NCBI GenBank assembly: GCA_023410535.1
Contig: JAEYPR010000004.1
Location: 27,011-91,010 of the forward strand
Length of the DNA stretch: 64,000 nucleotides
Reading direction: 5' to 3'
Source: Bacillota bacterium
Lineage (GTDB): Bacteria; Bacillota; UBA4882; UBA8346
Below the pieces are notes generated by a model. It did no database searches. It had not been told where the DNA came from and saw only the letters and a list, made by a program, of their open reading frames with translations. Below, piece after piece: positions 46,116 to 54,181 of the stretch. Each line of letters opens with the position of its first letter. Position 1 is the first letter of the stretch. A program made the position numbers and the translations under genes.

Positions 46116-46988
46116 TTATCCTTTGATTCCGGTAAATACGACTCCCTGAATGAAATACTTTTGAGCGATGAAGAACACCAAAACCGGCGGGATCATGACA
46201 ATCGTCGTCGCCGCCATCAAGATGTTCCATTCCACAAAATAATCGCTGCGCAACGCGTTCAACCCTAATGCCAACGTGTAATTCTTTTGGGAGCTGAGGT
46301 AAATCAGCGGTCCCATAAAATCACGCCAACGCGCCAAAAAAACAAAAACACTGATAATCCCTAAGACCGGTTTTGACAGCGGCAAAATGATCCGCCAAAA
46401 GATCTGCCAATAGTTGCAACCATCGATCCGGGCCGCTTCATCCAATTGCGTCGGGATGCTCATCAGAAACTGCCGCATCAGGAAAAGGTATAGCGCTTCC
46501 GCGAATAACGACGGCACAATCAGCGGATAGAAGCTGTCCAGCCAGCCCAGCATTTTGAACATGATAAAGCGCGGAATAATCAGGATATGAAACGGCAGCA
46601 TCATCGTACTCAAAGCGATGATGAAAACGACGTTTCGTCCGGGAAACCGGAACCGCGCAAAACCGTATGCGGCTAAGCTGCACGAAAACAATTGACCGAG
46701 GATGCCACAACCCGTAATCAAGCTGGTATTCCATAACTGGCGCCAAAAGTCCATGGCGCTCAGCGCCTCTTGAAAATTGGTCCAAATGACGGGGCGAGGA
46801 ATCCAGACCGGCGGAAAAGCCAATGCCTGCTGCAACCCTTTAAAAGCGGTGGTGATCGTCCAAAACAACGGGATCATAATTATGATTCCCAACGCGATTA
46901 AAACGGCATAAACAAAAGTCGACCACGCCTTTTGCCGCGGATTGCGGGATAAATCGACCGCCATCACGGATTTCATCGGATCAGCCAT
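46116..46988 (-). CDS. Sugar ABC transporter permease (MalG/UgpE type)
   Basis: About 290 residues with six hydrophobic segments (first at about 27-47). The EAA motif is IPTQLDEAARIDGCNYWQIFWRIILPLSKP. The start at 46988 overlaps the stop of the preceding permease by eight bases, with AAAGGGG upstream inside that gene. Forms a heterodimer with the partner permease. Confidence 0.93.
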   Translation of the reverse strand: MADPMKSVMAVDLSRNPRQKAWSTFVYAVLIALGIIIMIPLFWTITTAFKGLQQALAFPPVWIPRPVIWTNFQEALSAMDFWRQLWNTSLITGCGILGQLFSCSLAAYGFARFRFPGRNVVFIIALSTMMLPFHILIIPRFIMFKMLGWLDSFYPLIVPSLFAEALYLFLMRQFLMSIPTQLDEAARIDGCNYWQIFWRIILPLSKPVLGIISVFVFLARWRDFMGPLIYLSSQKNYTLALGLNALRSDYFVEWNILMAATTIVMIPPVLVFFIAQKYFIQGVVFTGIKG

Positions 46989-47889
46989 CGTTGCCATCCC
47001 CTTTCTCGCCATTTTCGTAATAAACCCAAGCCGATGATGATTTAAAGATTAACAACGTCAAACCCAGCAAGATAAAGAAGAATACCCACGCCAACGCCGA
47101 GGCGTAACCCATCTTGTAAAATTTGAAGGCGTTGTTGTAAAGGTATAAGATGAAAAATTGGGCGTTTTCGCGCGGGGTCGAATCCATCATTACATAAACC
47201 TGGGTAAAGGTTTCAAACGAATTGATCAGGGTGGTCACGATGTTATAGAACAATACCGGCGTGATCATCGGTAAGGTGATATGGACAAAACGCGATACCA
47301 TTCCGGCGCCGTCGATTTGCGCCGCTTCGTACAGTTCGGTGGGAATCCCCTGCAACCCGCCGAGGTAGACCAGCATATTGGATCCCACCCACCATAAACT
47401 CATTAAGATTAGCGACGGTAAGATCCAACTTTCATCTCCGAGCCAGCCCGGACCGTGGATATGGAAGAACTTAAATAAGAGCCAGTTTAAGATGCCATAT
47501 TGCGGATTGAAAATCCACATCCATAACATCGAGGTGGCGACCATCGGCAGCACGGACGGCAGATAGAATATTGTCCGGAAAAATCCCAACGCTTTGATCT
47601 TTTGGTTCAACAAAATCGCCAACAGTAAACCCAGAGCAATCATAAACGGCAACCGGCAAACCGAGTAGATTGTCGTCACGCGGAGCGCATTCCAAAATTG
47701 GGGATCCTTAATTAAAAACTGATAATTCTTCAATCCAACCCAGGTCGGTTCGCTTAATAAGTCCCATTTCCATAAGGAAAAAATAAACGAGGCAATCAGC
47801 GGACCCAGGGTCAATAACAGAAATCCGATCGCCCATGGCGCAATAAACAGATAACCGGCCACCATTTCTTTTTTGCGCATACTTTGCAT
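46981..47889 (-). CDS. Sugar ABC transporter permease (MalF/UgpA type)
   Basis: 302 residues, six hydrophobic segments. N-terminal region MVAGYLFIAPWAIGFLLLTLGPLIASF and EAA loop IPTELYEAAQIDGAGMVSRFVHITLPMITP are standard. The ATG has GGTGATGG six bases upstream. First gene of the three-gene transporter operon. A TATAAT -10 lies at 48001-48006 on the minus strand, and LacI operator site E is 150 bases upstream of the start codon. Confidence 0.93.
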   Translation of the reverse strand: MQSMRKKEMVAGYLFIAPWAIGFLLLTLGPLIASFIFSLWKWDLLSEPTWVGLKNYQFLIKDPQFWNALRVTTIYSVCRLPFMIALGLLLAILLNQKIKALGFFRTIFYLPSVLPMVATSMLWMWIFNPQYGILNWLLFKFFHIHGPGWLGDESWILPSLILMSLWWVGSNMLVYLGGLQGIPTELYEAAQIDGAGMVSRFVHITLPMITPVLFYNIVTTLINSFETFTQVYVMMDSTPRENAQFFILYLYNNAFKFYKMGYASALAWVFFFILLGLTLLIFKSSSAWVYYENGEKGDGNDG

Positions 47890-48000
47890 GTCAATCCATC
47901 ACCCCACTTGAATTTGATATAAAGGACACGTCCCGCTTGCCGGTTAACCCGATTAACATCAATCAAATGGGGTCAGGTAGTCTACAAGACCAGCGATGGG

Positions 48001-48006
48001 ATTATA
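48001..48006 (-). promoter_or_regulatory. -10 element of the sugar transporter operon
   Basis: TATAAT on the minus strand, about 110 bases before the first permease. The hexamer at the -35 position is poor (AAATCT), and the LacI-type operator begins about 30 bases further upstream. Confidence 0.45.
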
Positions 48007-48037
48007 CCGTACCCTTATGCGAGAGATTTGATAATTT

Positions 48038-48053
48038 GCTAACACGTGTTATC
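48038..48053. promoter_or_regulatory. LacI-type operator, site E (transporter operon)
   Basis: GCTAACACGTGTTATC; its centre TAACACGTGTTA is a perfect 12-base palindrome. It lies upstream of the transporter promoter. Confidence 0.68.
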
Positions 48054-48257
48054 AAGTAATATATTCCATGTGATGCTAATAATTCCTTCATTGTTTTAAC
48101 ATTTTTTTAATAAGAACGTTGCACAATCGCCCGATTATCTTCGTCAATACAATATATAGCGTTTACTCACGATGATGGTATCAATATATTGTACCCGGGA
48201 ATAAATCACCTTTTACAAAAATAGCCGAAATGATTAATAAAAAAACCACTGACAACA

Positions 48258-48273
48258 CGATTACTCATGTTAT
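48258..48273. promoter_or_regulatory. LacI-type operator variant, site F
   Basis: GATTACTCATGTTATC, two differences from sites A and B, 220 bases upstream of site E in the same 425-base intergenic region. That region is otherwise A/T-rich with no gene I can see. Confidence 0.5.
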
Positions 48274-48314
48274 CAATGGCTGATATATATGTTGCACTCA
48301 ATATTGTTAATCGC

Positions 48315-49415
48315 CTACCGGGGTGGAAAACAATGCATAATCTCCAACTCCCGGCCGTTTTTCGCTTCGATGGTGAATTCGCTTAACCCCGCGGGCAGAA
48401 AGACCATGTCGGACTGGGTGATTTCTAAGACGCCGCCGGCATAGCGAATCCAACCGGAACCGGCCAACACGATCAAAACCGAAAAACTGCCGGCGCCTTG
48501 ACAAGTCAGGCAACCGGAAACATTCAAGCGGTGCAGGCTGAATTTATCAGTGGCCGCCGGGCCGATCAACTCGGTCACTTGATAACCGTCGCCCGTGCGG
48601 AGCGGTTGCGGGGCAATCCGCCACCGCTGCAAGGTTTCCGCCAAAGAATACCCGTCATAATGAAAGCAATCAAACAATTTCTCAAACCCCAGGCCTTGAT
48701 GGCACATCTGGTCGGGAATGGTTTTGCCTTCCGGGGTGGTCCGTTCAACCCGGATGGTATAGTCGGTCGGCTCTTGAATCTCCACCAGGAAACAACCGGA
48801 GCCGATCGCGTGCGGAACTCCCCCCTCGATCAACAGCATCATGCCGGGTTCGACCGGCAACCGGTGCAAACAGTCGACCATCCCTTGGATATCTTGCTTG
48901 GCAAAAAGTTCTTGCCATTGCGTTTTGGTGACTCCCGGTTTAAATCCGAACAATAAAAACGGCGGTTCCCCGTCGATCGTGCGTCCACCCAAGACATACC
49001 AAGCTTCCGTCTTGCCAAAGGGGGAATTGAAAAAGTTTTTAGCAAACTCTCGGTCCGGATGGACTTGGATCGACAACCGGCAGCACGAATCGAGCACTTT
49101 CACCAATACCGCCGTGTTATTGCCATACTTTTGTACATGTTGTTCTCCTAAAAATCCTGACGGGTCTGACTCGATCAACTCTTTTAACAAAGCGGTCCGG
49201 CCCGCGTCCAGAAGCACCTTGCTCAATCCTTCTTCCGTCAGGTGTTCCCGTCCGGTATTGCGGGCGTTCACCACCGAAGCCACCCATTCCTCGGGGAACT
49301 CGCCGTCGCGCGGTTCCTCTTTCCCTTGCCATGCTTCGATTTTTTTGCCCCCGGAGTAAGTCCGCCAGACCCGCGTACTCTCCAGCAAAAGCGGACATTT
49401 GCAATATTGTTCCAT
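48315..49415 (-). CDS. manA: Class I mannose-6-phosphate isomerase
   Basis: Zinc cupin enzyme that interconverts mannose 6-phosphate and fructose 6-phosphate. 366 residues. Expected metal ligands are all visible: Q and H in LSIQVHPDREFA, E in FGKTEAWYVLGG and H in GGVPHAIGSG. EIQEPTDYTIRVERT and a C-terminal cupin half follow. The start at 49415 has AGGAGG six bases upstream. It has its own LacI-type operator (site G) 195 bases upstream, so it belongs to the polysaccharide regulon. This suggests that the polymer contains mannose, or that the enzyme acts on another sugar in this pathway. Confidence 0.88.
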   Translation of the reverse strand: MEQYCKCPLLLESTRVWRTYSGGKKIEAWQGKEEPRDGEFPEEWVASVVNARNTGREHLTEEGLSKVLLDAGRTALLKELIESDPSGFLGEQHVQKYGNNTAVLVKVLDSCCRLSIQVHPDREFAKNFFNSPFGKTEAWYVLGGRTIDGEPPFLLFGFKPGVTKTQWQELFAKQDIQGMVDCLHRLPVEPGMMLLIEGGVPHAIGSGCFLVEIQEPTDYTIRVERTTPEGKTIPDQMCHQGLGFEKLFDCFHYDGYSLAETLQRWRIAPQPLRTGDGYQVTELIGPAATDKFSLHRLNVSGCLTCQGAGSFSVLIVLAGSGWIRYAGGVLEITQSDMVFLPAGLSEFTIEAKNGRELEIMHCFPPR

Positions 49416-49609
49416 GGTCAGCCTCCTGCTTGTTAAACTTCCTTCGGTCATACTCTGCAACCAAACGCTTGTTAACTAATTATTAACAAATACTCGGAAT
49501 CTTAATACCCGCTCTGTAACAGAGCGCGTTTCTCCCAAATCGAAGCGATCATTGTCAAAAACCTTATCATTCCTGGATTACAATCAATCTCTCCCAAAAA
49601 AGAACTTTG

Positions 49610-49625
49610 ATAACTCGTGTCATCA
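49610..49625. promoter_or_regulatory. LacI-type operator, site G (manA)
   Basis: GATAACTCGTGTCATC, one difference from sites A and B, in the 390-base region upstream of manA. The rest of that region shows no gene or hairpin I can support. Confidence 0.65.
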
Positions 49626-49805
49626 TTATTCGCAATATTTCTAGCGATTCCTGCTATCTCCGGCGCACAAATATCAGAGACAGCTTGGACGCCCATTTCC
49701 TCAATTCAGATGTCGACCATTCAGTTCCTTTTCGTTTACCCGAGGGTATCAAAAAGGTGCAAGAGATTTCTCCAACCACTTACACCTAAGGTCAATCAAA
49801 GCCTT

Positions 49806-50444
49806 TTAGAAACTGAACTTTACGCCGGCTGTATAGGTATTCGCCCGGATGTCAAGCACAGCGGAGTCCGCTTTCAGGTTACGGTAGTTTACGAAGCAAT
49901 CCAAGGTGGGCAACGGGCTATAAGCGACGCCGATCTTGGTGTAGGCAAGCTTGGCGTCATCATCATCCTGATTGCCGTCGCTAAACCGGGTGAAGGCCGG
50001 AATCACACCCGTACCATAAACCGTCCACTGATCGAACCGGGACTCAAAACCTAACCCACCCACCAAACTGCGATATTTATTATTCGCCGCAAGACCGGGG
50101 CGGTCGTCGCGCAGCCCCAATTGTTGATAACCGCCAAAGGCTTTGACTTTAAATAGTTTGGGTCCAAAATCCCAGCCAACCCTGAGGTCGGTTGTGGTAA
50201 ATTTGTAGTTGTTCGTGTCGGAACTGCCGTATTCGAGACTGACGTGGGTGCCGAGCAAATTGAGGCTGCCGTTTAGATACATCGCGTCGGGCGACTTGGC
50301 GAGATGGCTGCCGCCATCATAATCCGCGGTAAAATCCATCGTTCCGACCTCACCGCTCACACCAAACAAAACCTCCGCCGTGGCGCCTTTGCCGGTGGCA
50401 AACAGTAAACCGAGGCATAAAGCGATCACCAATAAACTCTTCAT
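49806..50444 (-). CDS. Small outer-membrane-type beta-barrel protein
   Basis: 212 residues. Signal peptide MKSLLVIALCLGLLFATGKGATA, then alternating polar/hydrophobic strands throughout (VLFGVSGEVGTMDF, VSLEYGSSDTNNYKFTTTDLRVGWDFG, KVKAFGGYQQLGL), ending NTYTAGVKFSF with a terminal phenylalanine, the usual barrel-assembly signal. The size suggests 8-10 strands (OmpA/OmpX-like size class). No known family is recognised. The start is fixed by AGGAGGG. It sits after the regulon and before two small membrane protein genes. Possible porin or surface protein; function unknown. Confidence 0.75.
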   Translation of the reverse strand: MKSLLVIALCLGLLFATGKGATAEVLFGVSGEVGTMDFTADYDGGSHLAKSPDAMYLNGSLNLLGTHVSLEYGSSDTNNYKFTTTDLRVGWDFGPKLFKVKAFGGYQQLGLRDDRPGLAANNKYRSLVGGLGFESRFDQWTVYGTGVIPAFTRFSDGNQDDDDAKLAYTKIGVAYSPLPTLDCFVNYRNLKADSAVLDIRANTYTAGVKFSF

Positions 50445-50640
50445 ATGTTCCCTCCTAATTTTGCATTTGACCTTCCCATCCGGCAAAAAGGATGGAAGTG
50501 CTGATTCAAATCACGATTGCGATTTCGTTACTATCGATATCGACATCATTAACCCGTTTCATAAGTAAACTTTACGGCTCCAAATGCTTTTATGAAAAAG
50601 CAAGCGGGAACCCGTTGGGGATCCCGCATTGTTGAATTGA

Positions 50641-50775
50641 TCATTTCTTTTTGTTATTTTTCTGGTTTGCTGCTTCGGGTTCACGGTTATGGCGCAGATC
50701 CTGAACGGCTAAAAAGATTACCGCTCCCACACATAACAAAACAAAGACGGCTAAAATAATGCCGGCGATTAACAT
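50641..50775 (-). CDS. 44-residue single-pass membrane protein
   Basis: Short frame MLIAGIILAVFVLLCVGAVI, a hydrophobic segment of about 24 residues, then a charged tail with DLRHNREPEA and a lysine-rich end. AGGAGG sits seven bases before the ATG, which is better than for many larger genes here. It overlaps, in another frame, the last 89 bases of the next ORF upstream. Function unknown; it resembles small membrane regulators or peptides only in shape. Confidence 0.6.
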   Translation of the reverse strand: MLIAGIILAVFVLLCVGAVIFLAVQDLRHNREPEAANQKNNKKK

Positions 50776-51184
50776 GATAATGCCTCCTATTATTCAAAGA
50801 TTTTGACAATCTCCCATAATAAGCGGCACCCTTATCAGAACTAGTCCTGGCCAGCTGATAGAAAATAGCGAAAAAAGCGATGACAAATAAGGTGAAGTCT
50901 AAATTTTGATGGACCAATTTGAAGGTGTCCATCCGGTCGGGCGTCACCTGAGCAAGTTTCTTCAATTTGACCAGGAGCAGTTTGACCGGGCTTATTGAAG
51001 CATAATTGCCGGTCTTATTGTCGTGCGCCGTTAAAACCTGCTGCCCGGTGCCAAGCGTGGCAGATAACCCCAAGGTGCTGGGATAAAAACGGACCAACGC
51101 ATCACTGTATCCAGCGAACACAATCATCAACAAAAAGACGATCACTGCCAAAAAAACCAAGGTTTGAAACCAATTTCGTCGCAC
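50687..51184 (-). CDS. Hypothetical membrane protein with two transmembrane segments
   Basis: 165 residues, not recognised. Hydrophobic segments at about 5-25 (FQTLVFLAVIVFLLMIVFAG) and 94-112 (FTLFVIAFFAIFYQL), with an extracytoplasmic loop of about 65 residues between them. Start GTG with AAGGAGGG nine bases upstream. The last 30 residues are basic and low in pattern, and they overlap the well-supported 44-residue gene in a different frame. The natural C-terminus may therefore have been changed by a frameshift. Confidence 0.55.
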   Translation of the reverse strand: MRRNWFQTLVFLAVIVFLLMIVFAGYSDALVRFYPSTLGLSATLGTGQQVLTAHDNKTGNYASISPVKLLLVKLKKLAQVTPDRMDTFKLVHQNLDFTLFVIAFFAIFYQLARTSSDKGAAYYGRLSKSLNNRRHYHVNRRHYFSRLCFVMCGSGNLFSRSGSAP

Positions 51185-51453
51185 CGTTTTTATCCCTCCT
51201 TGTTCAAAAATAAGTGGATCGCCGACTTTGATTATATTGAATAATTACTAAAAAAGCAACCCGTCGCCCGACTCCAAATTTCAGCAAAAGAAAGTTTCTT
51301 CGTATAAAGCCAACCCATAATGTCCGGTACTTCCATCCCAAATACGACTTCTTCGTTCTCCGGATTATGGCGTTTAATATGCGGTTATACTCTCTATTAT
51401 ACAAAGCGCTTGGGATCGCACCTTCGCTTGTCCCAAACATGTTGGGATGGGCT

Positions 51454-52290
51454 TCAAGTCCCCCGCTTATACTTTCCCGGCGCGACGCCGGTCGCTTTCT
51501 TAAAAACCCGGATGAAATTGGAATAATCGCGGAATCCCGCCAACTGACAAGCTTCAGTCACATTGAACCCTTCGGCCAGCAGCTTTTTGGCGCGGGAGAT
51601 CCGTTTGTAAACGATATACTCATGGATGGAGCTTCCGGTATATTGTTTAAAGACCCGGCTGAGATGAAAGCGGTTGATATACAATTGCCGCTCCAGCGCC
51701 TCCAATGTCAAATCGCCTTCCAAGTTGGCGTCGATATAATCCAGGACCGGCGCCAACTTTTCCGGGACCGCCACCGGTTCCGGCGTCTCCGGTTGATCGC
51801 TGGCGAACGCTTTGTTAATATACGCCAACAGTTCAATCAGATACGACAACCGCAAAACCGGAGCCGCCTCACCGAATTGCAATTCCGCTCGCTCGATTTG
51901 TTCCAGTAATTGATGGACCTTCTCTACTTGGGACGGATGCAAATTCAATTGATTTCCTTCCCCTTTGGAACGTTCGGTGAAGCAATGCAATAAATTCACT
52001 CCGGGCGGACAAACCGCCGTAATCAATTGCGGGTCGAAATGTAAGGTCATCCGTTCATAAATCCCCGGACCAAAGGTTGGCCGGTGAATTTCATGGTTGT
52101 TCATCAGCAGGATGTCGCCGGAGCGCAACGGATAGACATTTTTCTCAATGAAATAACGGACATTTCCGGCGATAAAAAAGTAGATCTCGTATTCATTGTG
52201 CAAATGAAAATCCACCGCCACCGGATCGGGAGTCCGTTGGTGATTGAATCGTAGATAAGTCGCGGTATTTTGATAATAGGTCGTAAGCAT
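51454..52290 (-). CDS. AraC-family transcriptional regulator
   Basis: 278 residues. N-terminal cupin-like effector domain (residues about 15-100, FHLHNEYEIYFFIAGNVRYFIE ... LRSGDILLMNNHEIHRP) and C-terminal double helix-turn-helix (DLTLEALERQLYINRFHLSRVFKQYTGSSIHEYIVYKR and NVTEACQLAGFRDYSNFIRVFKKATGVAPGKYK). The ATG has GGGAGG seven bases upstream. It is divergent from a three-gene sugar-modifying operon with only about 117 bases between start codons, so it probably controls that operon and itself. Effector likely a sugar. Confidence 0.9.
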   Translation of the reverse strand: MLTTYYQNTATYLRFNHQRTPDPVAVDFHLHNEYEIYFFIAGNVRYFIEKNVYPLRSGDILLMNNHEIHRPTFGPGIYERMTLHFDPQLITAVCPPGVNLLHCFTERSKGEGNQLNLHPSQVEKVHQLLEQIERAELQFGEAAPVLRLSYLIELLAYINKAFASDQPETPEPVAVPEKLAPVLDYIDANLEGDLTLEALERQLYINRFHLSRVFKQYTGSSIHEYIVYKRISRAKKLLAEGFNVTEACQLAGFRDYSNFIRVFKKATGVAPGKYKRGT

Positions 52291-52407
52291 CACGCCGCCT
52301 CCCACGGGAATCGTCAAGAAAAACCATATTTTTCGCAAAAAACGCCAAGATTATGGGTTTATATTAATAATATACTAAACCTAAGCAAAAGAACAGGAGG
52401 ACCCGTC

Positions 52408-53286
52408 ATGAAATTTGCCGTCTTTACCGTCAGCACCCCCGAATACAATCCTGCCGAGACCATTCAATTGTTGAAAGAAGTCGGCTATCACGGGGTGGAG
52501 TGGCGAATCGCCGCCCCGCCGCCTGCCGCCAAACCCGATAATTATACCTTTGAACGGCGTTATTGGTCTTACAATGCCAGCACCCTCGATCTGGATAATG
52601 TGGTCGCCAGCGCCCCGGAAATCCATCAACTCACCCAAGCCGCCGGTCTGGAGACCTGTTCGCTCACGACCTACCTCGAACCCCATCAGGTCACTTTGAT
52701 CGAAACTGTGCTCCAAGCCGCCAAATTGATGAACTGTCCGCAGATCCGCGTCAACGTCCCCAAATATGATGAGTCGCAAAACTACCGCGAGCTGTTTGAC
52801 CGGACTATCGGGCAAATAGCGGAGTTAGAGACGTTGGCCTGCCAATATCAGGTTAAAATCAATTTCGAGATTCACATGGGGAATATTATCCCCAGCGCTA
52901 GCGCGGCCTTTCGTTTGGTCTCCCACTTCGACCCGAACTGGATCGGGATTATCTTCGACCCCGGCAACATGGTCCACGAAGGATTCGAAAACTACCGGCT
53001 GGGTGTGGAATTATTAGGCCCGTATCTGGCGCACGTCCACGTCAAAAACGCCGTTTGGGAGCTGGTCGAGACCACCTCGGCCAACGTGAAGGTCTGGAAA
53101 CCGGTCTGGTCGCCGGTCAAAGCCGGCTACGCCGATCTCGCCAAACTGGTTCAAGTTTTGAAGGACCATCGTTACCAGGGATATCTCTCCTTGGAGGATT
53201 TCTCCAACGAAGACGATACCCGTACCAAAATACAGGACAATCTGGAATATTTAAAACAGCTCACTGCGTACCGGAGGAGACAATGA
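52408..53286 (+). CDS. Sugar phosphate isomerase/epimerase family TIM barrel (1)
   Basis: 292 residues, xylose-isomerase-like TIM barrel. KEVGYHGVEWRIAAPP, the metal-ligand region INFEIHMGNI (Glu), GIIFDPGNMVHEGF (Asp), AHVHVKNAVW (His) and LSLEDFSNED (Glu) match the usual E-D-H-E metal site. The start at 52408 has AGGAGG seven bases upstream. It overlaps the next gene by four bases. Substrate unknown: IolE/IolI, tagatose epimerase and 3-keto-sugar enzymes share this fold. Confidence 0.85.
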   Translation: MKFAVFTVSTPEYNPAETIQLLKEVGYHGVEWRIAAPPPAAKPDNYTFERRYWSYNASTLDLDNVVASAPEIHQLTQAAGLETCSLTTYLEPHQVTLIETVLQAAKLMNCPQIRVNVPKYDESQNYRELFDRTIGQIAELETLACQYQVKINFEIHMGNIIPSASAAFRLVSHFDPNWIGIIFDPGNMVHEGFENYRLGVELLGPYLAHVHVKNAVWELVETTSANVKVWKPVWSPVKAGYADLAKLVQVLKDHRYQGYLSLEDFSNEDDTRTKIQDNLEYLKQLTAYRRRQ

Positions 53287-54149
53287 GTCAATTTATTCTT
53301 AGTGCCTTTGCCGACGAGATCGCCGAGGATCTCCAGACCCAAATGGCAGTATTGGCGAGTCATAATATCCGCCATATCGAAATGCGCGGCGTCAACGGCA
53401 AAGCCCTCGTTCAGCACACCTTGGACGAAGTGAAAGCGATCAAACGCCAGCTCGACCAGAACGGTTTTAAAATCTCCGCGGTTGGCTCGCCGATCGGCAA
53501 GATTATGATCACCGACGACTTTGAACCCCATCTGGAGTTGTTCCGGCATACATTGGCGATCGCCCAAATCCTTGAAACCCGGTACGTCCGGATGTTCAGT
53601 TTCTTTATTCCCACCGGGACCAACCCCGCCCAATACCGGGACGAAGTCATGCGCCGCTGGGAGGTTTTCCTCGCCACTGCGGCGGGAACCGGACTGACCT
53701 TGCTGCATGAAAATGAGAAGGAAATTTACGGCGACACTCCCGAACGCTGCCTCGACCTCTTGCAAACGCTGAACAACCCGGTGTTGCAAGCCGTGTTCGA
53801 CCCGGCCAATTTTGTACAATGCGACGTCCAACCCTATCCCGACGCTTACCGGCAACTTCAGGACTACGTAAGTTACGTCCATATTAAAGACGCCGTCTTC
53901 AGCGACCACCATGTCGTACCGTCCGGCTACGGTGACGGCCAAGTGCCTCAACTCATCGCGGCGCTTCATCAAAAAGATTATTCCGGATTTTTATCGCTCG
54001 AACCCCATTTGGGATCGTTTAAAGGCTTCGCCGACCTGGAACCCGCCTCGCCCGCCAATCAACTCCCGGAAGGCGGCCCGAAACAGTTCGCGATTGCGGT
54101 GGAAGCTTTGCAACGGATTTTGGCAGGATTAAAGATCGAAATGAAGTAA
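53283..54149 (+). CDS. Sugar phosphate isomerase/epimerase family TIM barrel (2)
   Basis: 288 residues, second TIM-barrel of the same superfamily but only distantly like its neighbour. FADEIAEDLQTQMAVLASHNIRHIEMRGVNG, TLLHENEKEIYGDTPERC (Glu), LQAVFDPANFVQC (Asp), YVHIKDAVFSDHHVVPSGYGDGQV (His) and FLSLEPHLGS (Glu). The ATGA overlap with the preceding gene and GGAGGAG inside it show translational coupling. Probably acts on the same sugar series. Confidence 0.85.
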   Translation: MSQFILSAFADEIAEDLQTQMAVLASHNIRHIEMRGVNGKALVQHTLDEVKAIKRQLDQNGFKISAVGSPIGKIMITDDFEPHLELFRHTLAIAQILETRYVRMFSFFIPTGTNPAQYRDEVMRRWEVFLATAAGTGLTLLHENEKEIYGDTPERCLDLLQTLNNPVLQAVFDPANFVQCDVQPYPDAYRQLQDYVSYVHIKDAVFSDHHVVPSGYGDGQVPQLIAALHQKDYSGFLSLEPHLGSFKGFADLEPASPANQLPEGGPKQFAIAVEALQRILAGLKIEMK

Positions 54150-54181
54150 TTATAAGTTGACTGACGGATGAAGGAGGAACT

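Noticed and set aside
51204..51440. 78-residue minus-strand frame after the AraC gene
   Set aside because: No ribosome binding site and no recognisable domain; part of the DNA resembles the intergenic repeat.
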